A stretch of DNA of 9,548 nucleotides from Bacillota bacterium (GTDB taxonomy: Bacteria; Bacillota; Clostridia; Tissierellales; Sporanaerobacteraceae), in assembly GCA_029779375.1 (NCBI GenBank), contig JAKPAR010000127.1, forward strand, positions 1-9,548. Reading direction: 5' to 3'. A program made the position numbers and the translations under genes. Positions within the stretch are counted from its first letter, which is position 1. Each line of letters opens with the position of its first letter. A model generated the notes under the pieces. The model was not told the origin of the DNA. It made no database searches and saw only the letters and a list, made by a program, of their open reading frames with translations. Of the stretch, positions 3,587 through 9,548 are shown piece by piece.

Positions 3587-4431
3587 AGTGAACTAATCTT
3601 TGCAAAATCTTCAATATTTAAATTTTCTGCTCTTTCTCTAGGATCTATATTGCATTTAAGTAGTATAGCCTTTAGTTCTTCTTTTTCCATCCCAAGACCA
3701 GCCGAAAGCGAATTTAATATGGTCTTTCTTCTCTGTGAAAACGAAGCCTTTACAGTTTTAAAGAAAATTTCTTTATCTTTTAATTGAATTTTTTCATCTC
3801 TCATTTTAAGAAATATAATTGCAGAATCTACATTTGGCTTAGGCATAAAAACTGTTTTGGGAACATTTAATACTATTTCCGCTTCTGTATAATAATTTAC
3901 AAATACAGACAATGAGCCATAATCTTTGCTCCCTGGACTTGCACTCATTCTTTCTGCTACTTCCTTTTGGACCATGACCAATATGCTATCAATGTCCATC
4001 TCTTCTTCTAAAAGTTTCGTAATAATTGGAGTGGTAATATAATAGGGAAGATTGGCTACAATTTTTATACTTCCACCATCAAACTTTTCCTCAAACAATT
4101 TAGGCAAATCTATTTTAAGTATATCTCCATGAATTATTTCTACATTTTCATATTTCCCCAAGGTTTCATCAAGTATAGGCAAAAGATTTTTATCCAATTC
4201 TACTGCTACTACTTTTTTTGCTCTAATAGCTAATTCTTCTGTCAATGTTCCTATTCCAGGACCTATTTCCAATACATTATCTGTAGAATTTATATTCCCT
4301 TTTTCACATATTTTTCTAACTATATTTCCATCTATGAGAAAATTTTGCCCAAGACTTTTAGAAAAACTAAAACCATATTTGTTTATTATCTCTTTTACAT
4401 AGCTGGGAGAATATAATCTTTTATCGTTCAT
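3562..4431 (-). CDS. ksgA: 16S rRNA (adenine1518-N6/adenine1519-N6)-dimethyltransferase
   Basis: 289 residues, normal for KsgA/RsmA. It dimethylates two adjacent adenines in the 3'-terminal hairpin loop of 16S rRNA during late small-subunit assembly, using S-adenosylmethionine. Seen in order: KSLGQNFL (26-32) at the N-terminus; SAM-binding motif I VLEIGPGIGTLT (53-64); the acidic ELD (78-80) at the end of strand 2; GDIL (102-105); the catalytic motif IV NLPYYI (127-132); and the C-terminal SFSQRRKTI helix. The ATG overlaps the end of rnmV by 11 bases, so the two are translationally coupled. Last gene of the metG-tatD-rnmV-ksgA operon. Confidence 0.97.
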   Translation of the reverse strand: MNDKRLYSPSYVKEIINKYGFSFSKSLGQNFLIDGNIVRKICEKGNINSTDNVLEIGPGIGTLTEELAIRAKKVVAVELDKNLLPILDETLGKYENVEIIHGDILKIDLPKLFEEKFDGGSIKIVANLPYYITTPIITKLLEEEMDIDSILVMVQKEVAERMSASPGSKDYGSLSVFVNYYTEAEIVLNVPKTVFMPKPNVDSAIIFLKMRDEKIQLKDKEIFFKTVKASFSQRRKTILNSLSAGLGMEKEELKAILLKCNIDPRERAENLNIEDFAKISSLIPPSFIY

Positions 4432-4969
4432 TATCTACTTCCATCCTCTCCAGTGCTTCTATGAATTCTTCTCTTGAAACCCCATAGTTGTTTAGTCTAT
4501 TTAGAAATTGCTTGGAATTTGCATATCCTATACCAAGTATCCTTCCCAATTCTTCTCTTTTCTTTCTCGAATCTTCTCCTCCTGCCAATCCAAAAATTAG
4601 CATATCTTCTTGAGAAAATTCCTCTCTTTTTTCCGCCATAACAGGTCTAGCCTTTTCAATGGCCTCAAGAATATCTTCACTATTTGCATTTTCTACTCCA
4701 ATATCGCCTTTTTTCATAGCCTTTCCCTTTGGCAAAAATGCATGTTTACAATTTTTAAGTTCTTTTGATATTTCTCGTCTTATTTTATCTCCTGCAAAAT
4801 CCGGATCAGTAAGTATTATAACTCCTCTTTTTTCTGCTATGGTTTTCAAATTTCTTAAAAACTCCTCATTAAAACCATATCCTCCCGTCGCTATAACTTC
4901 TGCATCTACTGCAGCTTTTACAGCTTGAATATCATCCTTTCCTTCCACTACGATGACTTCCTTTATCAA
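4421..4969 (-). CDS. rnmV: Ribonuclease M5 (5S rRNA maturation)
   Basis: 182 residues, the usual size. RNase M5 trims 5S rRNA precursor in low-GC Gram-positives, acting with ribosomal protein L18. The N-terminal TOPRIM domain is clear: VVEGKDD with Glu9, LTDPDFAG with Asp55 and Asp57 (the D-x-D pair), and the family motif GDIGVENA near 88-95. A helical C-terminal part follows (LNNYGVSREEFIEALERM). The start is TTG 4969, six bases after GGGGAG (4976-4981); there is no better ATG. It lies 20 bases after tatD and overlaps ksgA, matching the conserved rnmV-ksgA pair. Confidence 0.96.
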   Translation of the reverse strand: MIKEVIVVEGKDDIQAVKAAVDAEVIATGGYGFNEEFLRNLKTIAEKRGVIILTDPDFAGDKIRREISKELKNCKHAFLPKGKAMKKGDIGVENANSEDILEAIEKARPVMAEKREEFSQEDMLIFGLAGGEDSRKKREELGRILGIGYANSKQFLNRLNNYGVSREEFIEALERMEVDNER

Positions 4970-4989
4970 AACAATCTCCCCTCACAATT

Positions 4990-5757
4990 TCATTTAATAT
5001 TAAATATCTTTTTTGCATTTTCACTACTTGCTTTAGCTATTTGCTCAAAACTCACACCTTTCAATTCTGCTATCATACCCGCTACATACCTTACATACAA
5101 AGGCTCATTTCGCTTTCCTCTGTGAGGTTCTGGAGTCAAATATGGAGAATCTGTCTCTATAAGCAATCTATCTAAAGGTACATCTTTTGCCACTTCTTTA
5201 GAAACTTTTGAATTTTTAAAAGTAACCGGACCTGCAAAAGAAATATAAAACCCAAGTTTTATATACTCTTTAGCCATTTCTAAACTTCCTGAATAGCAAT
5301 GCAATACTCCTCTTAAATTGTCACAAGCTTCAGCTTTTATTATGTCATAAGTATCTTTAATAGCATCTCTTGAATGAACAATAATAGGCAAATCCATTTC
5401 CTTAGCCAATTGGATTTGTCTTTTAAACCATTTTTTCTGAATTTCTCTAGGAGAATTGTCATAGTAGTAGTCAAGGCCTATTTCACCTATAGCCACTACC
5501 TTTTCTCTATTTCCCAGAGCCCTTAATGCTTCTATAGTACTTTCATCCATTTCTTCTGCTGAGTGGGGATGAACCCCCACTGCAGCATATATATTTTCAT
5601 ATTTCTCTGCCAATTTCACTGCTTTTATACTACTTGAAAGATCCGCACCTGGGTCTATTACAAGAGATATATTATTTTTCTCTAAAGATTTTATAACTTC
5701 TTCTCTATCCTTGTCAAATCTTTCATCATCTAAATGAGCATGACTATCTATAAGCAT
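4990..5757 (-). CDS. TatD-family metal-dependent hydrolase (YabD/YcfH type)
   Basis: 255 residues from ATG 5757, nine bases after AGGAG (5767-5771). A TTG at 5766 abuts that site directly and is rejected. It is a TIM-barrel amidohydrolase-like fold with all metal ligands visible: D4-S-H6-A-H8 at the start, Glu92 in GEIGLDYYYD, His128 in IVHSRDA, His153 in LHCYSG, and Asp203 in ETDSPYLTPEPHRGKRNEP. Family members are reported to have DNase or exonuclease activity, but the physiological substrate is not settled. It corresponds to yabD next to metS in Bacillus and lies 15 bases after metG, with its ribosome binding site in the gap. Confidence 0.95.
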   Translation of the reverse strand: MLIDSHAHLDDERFDKDREEVIKSLEKNNISLVIDPGADLSSSIKAVKLAEKYENIYAAVGVHPHSAEEMDESTIEALRALGNREKVVAIGEIGLDYYYDNSPREIQKKWFKRQIQLAKEMDLPIIVHSRDAIKDTYDIIKAEACDNLRGVLHCYSGSLEMAKEYIKLGFYISFAGPVTFKNSKVSKEVAKDVPLDRLLIETDSPYLTPEPHRGKRNEPLYVRYVAGMIAELKGVSFEQIAKASSENAKKIFNIK

Positions 5758-5772
5758 ATTTTTCAACTCCTA

Positions 5773-7707
5773 TTAACTTATTGTAGCTCCAGATGGTATA
5801 TCTTCTAGGGTACTCACCAATGTAAGCACTCCATCTTTTTCTGCTGCCAATACCATTCCATGAGACTCTACTCCCCTTAATTTTACAGGTTTCAAGTTTG
5901 ACACAAGTACTACCTTTTTGCCAACTAAATCTTCAGGACTATAGTATTTTCTTATACCTGATACTACTTGCCTTTTTTCTTCTCCTACCTTTAATTGCAA
6001 TACCAAAAGTTTATCTGCATTTGGATGTTTTTCTGCACTCAAAACTTCTGCTACTTTTAATTCTATTTTATCAAAATCGTCAATAGTTATATAGTTCTCT
6101 TCCTTTTTTTCTTTACCTTTTTTAGCATTTCTTTCTTCTATGAGTTTTGAATTGGCTTCATCTAGTCTTTCTAGTTCTTTCTTTATATCTAGCCTTGGGA
6201 ATATTGGATTTCCTCTATTGACTTTTTGTCCTACTGGTATTTGTCCCCATACTTTCGAATCATCCCAAGAAATATTTTTATCTGAAAAGCCCAATTGTCT
6301 TCTTACCTCATCTGAAGTTCTTTCCATAAAAGGCCTTATGAGTATAGATACAATCCTTAAACTTTCACATAAATTGTAAAGAACCGTATTTAATCTTTCA
6401 CTATCTCCTTCTTTTGCAAGAACCCAAGGAGTAGTTTCATCTATATATTTATTTGTCCTTCTGATAAGTTTCCAAATTTCTTCTAATGCTCCACTAAAAT
6501 TCAACTTATCCATATGCTCTTCAACTTTTTCTGATACACCTATTGCCAATTCTTTAAGTTCATCATCAAATTCACCAGCCTTTAGAGCTTCTGGAATAAG
6601 TCCATCGTTGTATTTTTCTACCATAGTCACAGTTCTACTCACTAAATTCCCTAAATCGTTGGCCAAATCTGAATTGAGCCTAGTCAAGAATTTTTCTCTT
6701 GAAAATGAACCATCTTGACCAAAGGAAAATTCTCTTAGCAAGAAATACCTAAAAGAATCTATTCCATATAATTCAATGATTGGCTCTGGATATATGACAT
6801 TGCCTTTGGATTTTGACATCTTGTCATTTTCAAACAATATCCAACCATGACCAAACACTTTCTTTGGCAATTCTATATCCAATGCCATGAGTACTGCTGG
6901 CCAAATAATAGTATGGAATCTAACTATTTCTTTTCCCACTAAATGAACATCACAAGGCCAATACTTTTTAAATTTTTCATCATTCTCTGTGCCATATCCC
7001 AATGCAGTTAAATAGCAAAGCAATGCATCTAACCATACATATACAACATGTTTATCATCAAAAGGAACTTTTACTCCCCAATCAAAAGTAGTCCTAGATA
7101 CACAAAGGTCTTCCAATCCTGCATTTAAAAAGTTGTTAAGCATTTCATTTTTTCTAGATTCAGGTTGCAAGAATTCTGGATTTTCTTCAAACAATTTTAT
7201 GAGATCATCTCTATATTTTGAAAGCTTGAAAAAATAAGCTTCTTCTTTGGTCTTGTGAACTTCTCTTCCACAGTCAGGGCATTTTCCATCTACAAGTTGA
7301 CTTTCTGTCCAGAAAGATTCACAAGGTGTACAATACAATCCTTCATAATATGATTTGTAAATGTCCCCCTTATTGTATAGCTTTTCAAATATTTTTTGTA
7401 CTGCCTTTTCATGTTCAATATCTGTAGTCCTTGTAAAAGCATCATAAGATATGTCTAACATTGCCCAAAGTTCTTTGATGTCTTTCACTATTCCATCTAC
7501 ATATTCTTTTGGAGATACTCCATTTTCTTTTGCCTTTTCTTGTATTTTTTGCCCATGCTCATCAGAACCAGTAACTAGCATTACATCATATCCCATAAGC
7601 TTTTTATATCTCTTTAAAGTATCGGCAGCTACAGTAGTATAAGTATGCCCTATATGAAGATTGTCACTTGGATAATATATAGGTGTAGTAATATAATAAT
7701 TCTTCAT
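5773..7707 (-). CDS. metG: Methionyl-tRNA synthetase
   Basis: 644 residues, full length with the C-terminal tRNA-binding extension. It charges tRNA-Met with methionine using ATP in the cytosol. Class I signatures: HIGH at 18-21 (NLHIGHTY) and KMSKS at 296-300. The connective-peptide zinc knuckle has C126-x2-C129 and C143-x2-C146 (CTPC, CPDC). The anticodon-binding helical domain includes NSDLANDLGNLVSRT. After a charged linker (KKGKEKKEE), residues about 539-644 form an OB-fold tRNA-binding domain (YITIDDFDKIELKVAEV...HPNADKLLVL...QVVSGI), which mediates dimerisation in this type. The ATG follows AAGGAGG. Transcription is controlled by the T-box leader upstream. First gene of the operon. Confidence 0.98.
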   Translation of the reverse strand: MKNYYITTPIYYPSDNLHIGHTYTTVAADTLKRYKKLMGYDVMLVTGSDEHGQKIQEKAKENGVSPKEYVDGIVKDIKELWAMLDISYDAFTRTTDIEHEKAVQKIFEKLYNKGDIYKSYYEGLYCTPCESFWTESQLVDGKCPDCGREVHKTKEEAYFFKLSKYRDDLIKLFEENPEFLQPESRKNEMLNNFLNAGLEDLCVSRTTFDWGVKVPFDDKHVVYVWLDALLCYLTALGYGTENDEKFKKYWPCDVHLVGKEIVRFHTIIWPAVLMALDIELPKKVFGHGWILFENDKMSKSKGNVIYPEPIIELYGIDSFRYFLLREFSFGQDGSFSREKFLTRLNSDLANDLGNLVSRTVTMVEKYNDGLIPEALKAGEFDDELKELAIGVSEKVEEHMDKLNFSGALEEIWKLIRRTNKYIDETTPWVLAKEGDSERLNTVLYNLCESLRIVSILIRPFMERTSDEVRRQLGFSDKNISWDDSKVWGQIPVGQKVNRGNPIFPRLDIKKELERLDEANSKLIEERNAKKGKEKKEENYITIDDFDKIELKVAEVLSAEKHPNADKLLVLQLKVGEEKRQVVSGIRKYYSPEDLVGKKVVLVSNLKPVKLRGVESHGMVLAAEKDGVLTLVSTLEDIPSGATIS

Positions 7708-7735
7708 TTCAATTCCTCCTTATTTTTTTCTAAAC

Positions 7736-7772
7736 AAAAAACCTCCATCTCTAAAACAATAGAGACGAAGGT
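7736..7772 (-). terminator. T-box-controlled intrinsic terminator before metG
   Basis: 13 continuous pairs (two G-U): ACCUUCGUCUCUA / UAGAGAUGGAGGU, with a UUGUUU loop, followed by a T-run. The left arm shares CUUCGUCUC with the antiterminator, so the two structures are mutually exclusive. Confidence 0.93.
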
Positions 7773-8016
7773 ATTCTTCGCGGTACCACTCCAATTCATT
7801 TAAACTTCACAGTTTAAATCTCTATAGGTTACAATCATAACCTTGCAATCTTAACGGTTGCAAACCCGTTATAGCCTACTTTTTTCAGCTATACAGTTTA
7901 GGGGCCATATTCGGTAAGGCTTTGAACGCTGGCTTTCACCTTTCCCAGCTCTCTAGTGTTCAAAATACAGACCTACTCTTCCCTGCATTACCTTTATTTT
8001 ATAATACTCTATTTAT
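7736..8016 (-). ncRNA. T-box riboswitch leader specific for tRNA-Met
   Basis: The leader of metG, about 280 bases. Stem I holds UUUGAAC / GUUCAAA (7964-7958 with 7927-7921), a distal GCUGG / CCAGC hairpin, the AGAGAG internal element, and an AGUA on the 5' side of the specifier loop. The specifier loop 3' strand reads GAAU-AUG-G with AUG at 7908-7906, a Met codon followed by a purine. The T-box proper is GGAGUGGUACCGCG (7792-7779); its UGGU can pair with the ACCA end of uncharged tRNA-Met. Antiterminator helices CGAAG/CUUCG and GAG/CUC flank the UGGUACC bulge. Uncharged tRNA-Met should stabilise this form and allow transcription of metG, tatD, rnmV and ksgA. Confidence 0.95.
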
Positions 8017-8022
8017 TTAAAT

Positions 8023-8051
8023 AATATACAAGATTAATGATAAAATGTCAA
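8023..8051 (-). promoter_or_regulatory. Sigma-A promoter of the metG operon
   Basis: Minus strand: TTGACA (8051-8046), a 17-base spacer, TATATT (8028-8023). Transcription would start near 8016, shortly before Stem I of the T-box. Confidence 0.85.
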
Positions 8052-8085
8052 GGATAAAAAGATAGTAGCCAGTATTTATTAAGTA

Positions 8086-8093
8086 CATATAAT
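8086..8093 (+). promoter_or_regulatory. Possible -10 region of the Tyr/Met/Pro-rich gene
   Basis: CATATAAT lies 38 bases before the ATG at 8131. It contains TATAAT and also fits the CATAnnnT -10 of the mother-cell sporulation sigma factors SigE/SigK. No clear -35 was found for any of them, so the sigma factor is undecided. Confidence 0.35.
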
Positions 8094-8130
8094 AGTATTA
8101 GCTAAAATTTTAAAAGGAGTTGATTTTTTT

Positions 8131-8454
8131 ATGTATTTACCTACGAACCAAGACCCTTATATGTTCGACCCTTATATGCCTGCAGTTCCACCACTATATC
8201 CTATGGATACTTTTATGTATGAAAACTATATGCCTATATATGATCCATATGTAAATGAAATGCCTATTTATCCAGCAAATAACGTAACCATCATGTGTCC
8301 AATGATGGATCCAAATTTTAGGCAATGCATGGAATTCTGCATGAACCAATGTGGAATGTATAAAAATCCTATAGAAACAGAAGATACAAAAAATTTTTTA
8401 CCTGAAGAAACAGAAAATTTTTTACCTACAAGTACTGAAGAAATAGAGGAATAG
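8131..8454 (+). CDS. Small Tyr/Met/Pro-rich protein with Cys cluster, function unknown
   Basis: 107 residues from ATG 8131, 11 bases after AAGGAG (8114-8119). I do not recognise the family. Residues 1-50 are low-complexity, built from Y-M/P units (DPYMFDPYMP, ENYMPIYDPY, NEMPIYP). Residues 52-77 hold four cysteines in the spacing C56-x9-C66-x3-C70-x3-C74, with many Met (MCPMMDP, CMEFCMNQCGM). The acidic tail has a short repeat (KNFLPEE, ENFLPTS). In all there are 13 Met and 10 Tyr. There is no signal peptide or membrane segment. Composition is like spore coat or other structural, cross-linked proteins; Cys and Met could equally bind copper-type metals. It is a single gene between its own start signals and a strong terminator, divergent from metG. 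Codon use is like its neighbours. Confidence 0.75.
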   Translation: MYLPTNQDPYMFDPYMPAVPPLYPMDTFMYENYMPIYDPYVNEMPIYPANNVTIMCPMMDPNFRQCMEFCMNQCGMYKNPIETEDTKNFLPEETENFLPTSTEEIEE

Positions 8455-8501
8455 TAGGTTTTTACCAAAAATATCCTTAAATTTTCCTGAAATTTTGTGA
8501 C

Positions 8502-8557
8502 TAGTGCTTCTGAGCTTTGCCAGTATTTATGCGGCTTGGAGGCACTAAATTTTTTTT
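8502..8557 (+). terminator. Strong intrinsic terminator after the small protein gene
   Basis: 14 continuous pairs including G-U pairs (TAGTGCTTCTGAGC with GCTTGGAGGCACTA), an 18-base loop, then eight T (8550-8557). An outer pair of seven-base arms, ATTTTGT (8492-8498) and ACAAAAT (8560-8566), brackets it. It isolates the small gene from the yabE-like gene downstream. Confidence 0.88.
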
Positions 8558-8676
8558 CGACAAAATCTGATATTTTTCTAAAAATGAAGAATAATTATTT
8601 TTACAATTGGATATAATAGCTATTTATCAAGTGTTTTTCTGAATTTATCTAATTTTCTAACTTTTTACCAAAAAAT

Positions 8677-8705
8677 TTGACAAACAATTTCTTTTTAAAT
8701 AGAAT
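8677..8705 (+). promoter_or_regulatory. Sigma-A promoter of the YabE-like gene
   Basis: TTGACA, a 17-base spacer, TAGAAT, followed by a short leader to the ATG at 8736. AGGAGGG (8723-8729) lies just before the start. The rest of the gap from 8567 to 8676 is very AT-rich and shows no other clear element. Confidence 0.75.
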
Positions 8706-8735
8706 ACAATAAGTCAAACTTGAGGAGGGAAAAAC

Positions 8736-9548
8736 ATGGATGAATTTTCAGTAAAACCTAAGCGCTATCTGAAAATTACAACTATCCTCGCTATAGCAGC
8801 TATAATTTGTTTAGGCATTTATGAGGAAAAGACTAAAACAGTTACTATTTGCATAGATGATAGCAAAAAAACAATAAGAACATTAAAACCTACTGTAGGT
8901 GATGTTCTCCAAAGCGAAGGAATTAAATTAGAGGAAGGAGGATATATTAGCCACAAGGCTACTGACAAGCTAAAGAAAGATACTACTATAACAATAAAAA
9001 CACCTAAAATTTATAAAATAAAGTTTGGCGAAAAGACATTGGAAGTAAAGTCCACAGAAGACACTGTAGAAAATATATTGAAAGATGTAAATATAGATTT
9101 AGATGAAAATGACTATACTTATCCAGCACTAAGTGCAAAAGTAAATCCTATGGATGAAATTGAAGTAGTCAATGTAGATGAAATTGTTGAAACAGTCAAA
9201 AAAGATATCCCTTTTGAAGAAGTTGTAAGGAAAACCAACAAATTAGAAAAAGGCACTTCAAAAGTTGTACAAGAAGGCAAAACAGGGCTTAAAGAAATTC
9301 AAGTAAAAAAAGTATTTAAAAATGGCCAGTTGGTTTCTGAAAAACTTATATCTGAAAAACTTGTTTCTAATCCCATACCAAAAGTAATTGAGAAAGGTAC
9401 TAAGGAAAAAGAAATTTATGTTTCTTCAAGAGGAAATGTAAGATATAAAAAAGTTCTCACGGTAGTAGCAACTGCTTATGATTTATCCTATGCAAGTTGT
9501 GGAAAAAGGCCTGGTGACAGAGGATATGGAATTACAGCATCAGGTACA
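8736..9548 (+). CDS. yabE: YabE/RpfB-like cell-wall protein (DUF348-G5-3D), partial at right edge
   Basis: 271 residues are visible and the frame runs off the window. Residues 11-28 (YLKITTILAIAAIICLGI) form a single N-terminal membrane anchor, so the rest faces outside. Two DUF348 repeats follow: about 35-75 (KTVTICIDD...TVGDVLQSEGI) and 91-130 (KIYKIKFG...TVENILKDVNI). A G5 domain spans about 143-222 (VVNVDEIVETVKKDIPFEEV, KGTSKVVQEGKTGLKEIQVKK). The 3D domain begins at about 243 (VVATAYDLSYASC...GYGITASGT) and is cut off. 3D domains are related to MltA-like lytic transglycosylases, so peptidoglycan cleavage is likely, as proposed for YabE and related resuscitation-promoting proteins. Gene symbol by domain architecture and by neighbourhood with metG/tatD/rnmV/ksgA; the position differs from Bacillus. 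Confidence 0.9.
   Translation, partial: MDEFSVKPKRYLKITTILAIAAIICLGIYEEKTKTVTICIDDSKKTIRTLKPTVGDVLQSEGIKLEEGGYISHKATDKLKKDTTITIKTPKIYKIKFGEKTLEVKSTEDTVENILKDVNIDLDENDYTYPALSAKVNPMDEIEVVNVDEIVETVKKDIPFEEVVRKTNKLEKGTSKVVQEGKTGLKEIQVKKVFKNGQLVSEKLISEKLVSNPIPKVIEKGTKEKEIYVSSRGNVRYKKVLTVVATAYDLSYASCGKRPGDRGYGITASGT

Noticed and set aside
2256..7642. Several open frames opposite metG, tatD, rnmV, ksgA and the 352-residue gene
   Set aside because: They are shadow frames with Ser/Phe-rich biased composition and lie wholly over strongly supported genes.
8068..8530. GCCAGTATTTAT occurs twice (8068-8079 and 8519-8530)
   Set aside because: A 12-base match in AT-rich DNA of this size is expected by chance; flanks differ and the second copy lies in a terminator loop.
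8567..8676. A riboswitch before the YabE-like gene (cyclic-di-AMP type often precedes such genes)
   Set aside because: The promoter at 8677-8705 leaves only a leader of about 25 bases, and no conserved riboswitch core was recognised in the AT-rich gap.
1..9548. CRISPR arrays, insertion sequences, tRNA or rRNA genes
   Set aside because: No regularly spaced repeats, no transposase, and no tRNA or rRNA-like sequence seen; only hairpins explained as terminators, T-box or operators.

Overview
The window comes from an AT-rich, low-GC Gram-positive bacterium. The likely group is an anaerobic, selenocysteine-using member of the Clostridia/Tissierellia; this is inferred from gene content and base composition, not from a marker gene. 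Two short genes are read correctly only if an in-frame TGA is taken as selenocysteine (Sec), so the genome should also encode SelA/SelB/SelC/SelD outside the window.

Positions 1-2043 form a block of small redox and sulfur genes, each with its own promoter or terminator. From the left edge they are: a HesB/IscA-like selenoprotein (minus strand, cut by the window edge); a small four-helix membrane protein of the Phage_holin_4_2/YvlD type (minus); a DUF1858 CxxC protein (plus); a Sec-containing glutaredoxin (minus); its Cys-containing paralogue (minus); and a ComFB-family protein (plus). Two nearly identical palindromes lie upstream of the two selenoprotein genes. In the glutaredoxin gene the palindrome fills the space between the -35 and -10 boxes. 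Degenerate copies or half-sites (GGGTAT / ATACCC) lie upstream of the other small genes. This suggests a common repressor, probably of the CsoR/CstR type, that is not encoded here.

Positions 2039-3533 hold an ArsR/SmtB-family metal sensor with two possible metal sites, and an unrecognised 352-residue two-domain protein, both on the minus strand.

Positions 3532-8051 are a conserved housekeeping operon on the minus strand: metG - tatD - rnmV - ksgA (Met-tRNA synthetase, TatD-type hydrolase, RNase M5, 16S rRNA dimethyltransferase). It starts from a strong promoter and a full T-box leader whose specifier codon (AUG) and acceptor-pairing bases (UGGU) both fit tRNA-Met. It ends in a hairpin plus T-tract whose right arm is also the ribosome binding site of the next gene.

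Positions 8131-9548, on the plus strand, carry a small Tyr/Met/Pro-rich protein with four cysteines, a strong terminator, and the start of a YabE/RpfB-like cell-wall protein (membrane anchor, two DUF348 repeats, G5, start of the 3D domain), cut by the right edge. In Bacillus yabE sits inside the metS-yabD-rnmV-ksgA cluster; here it lies beside the cluster on the opposite strand.
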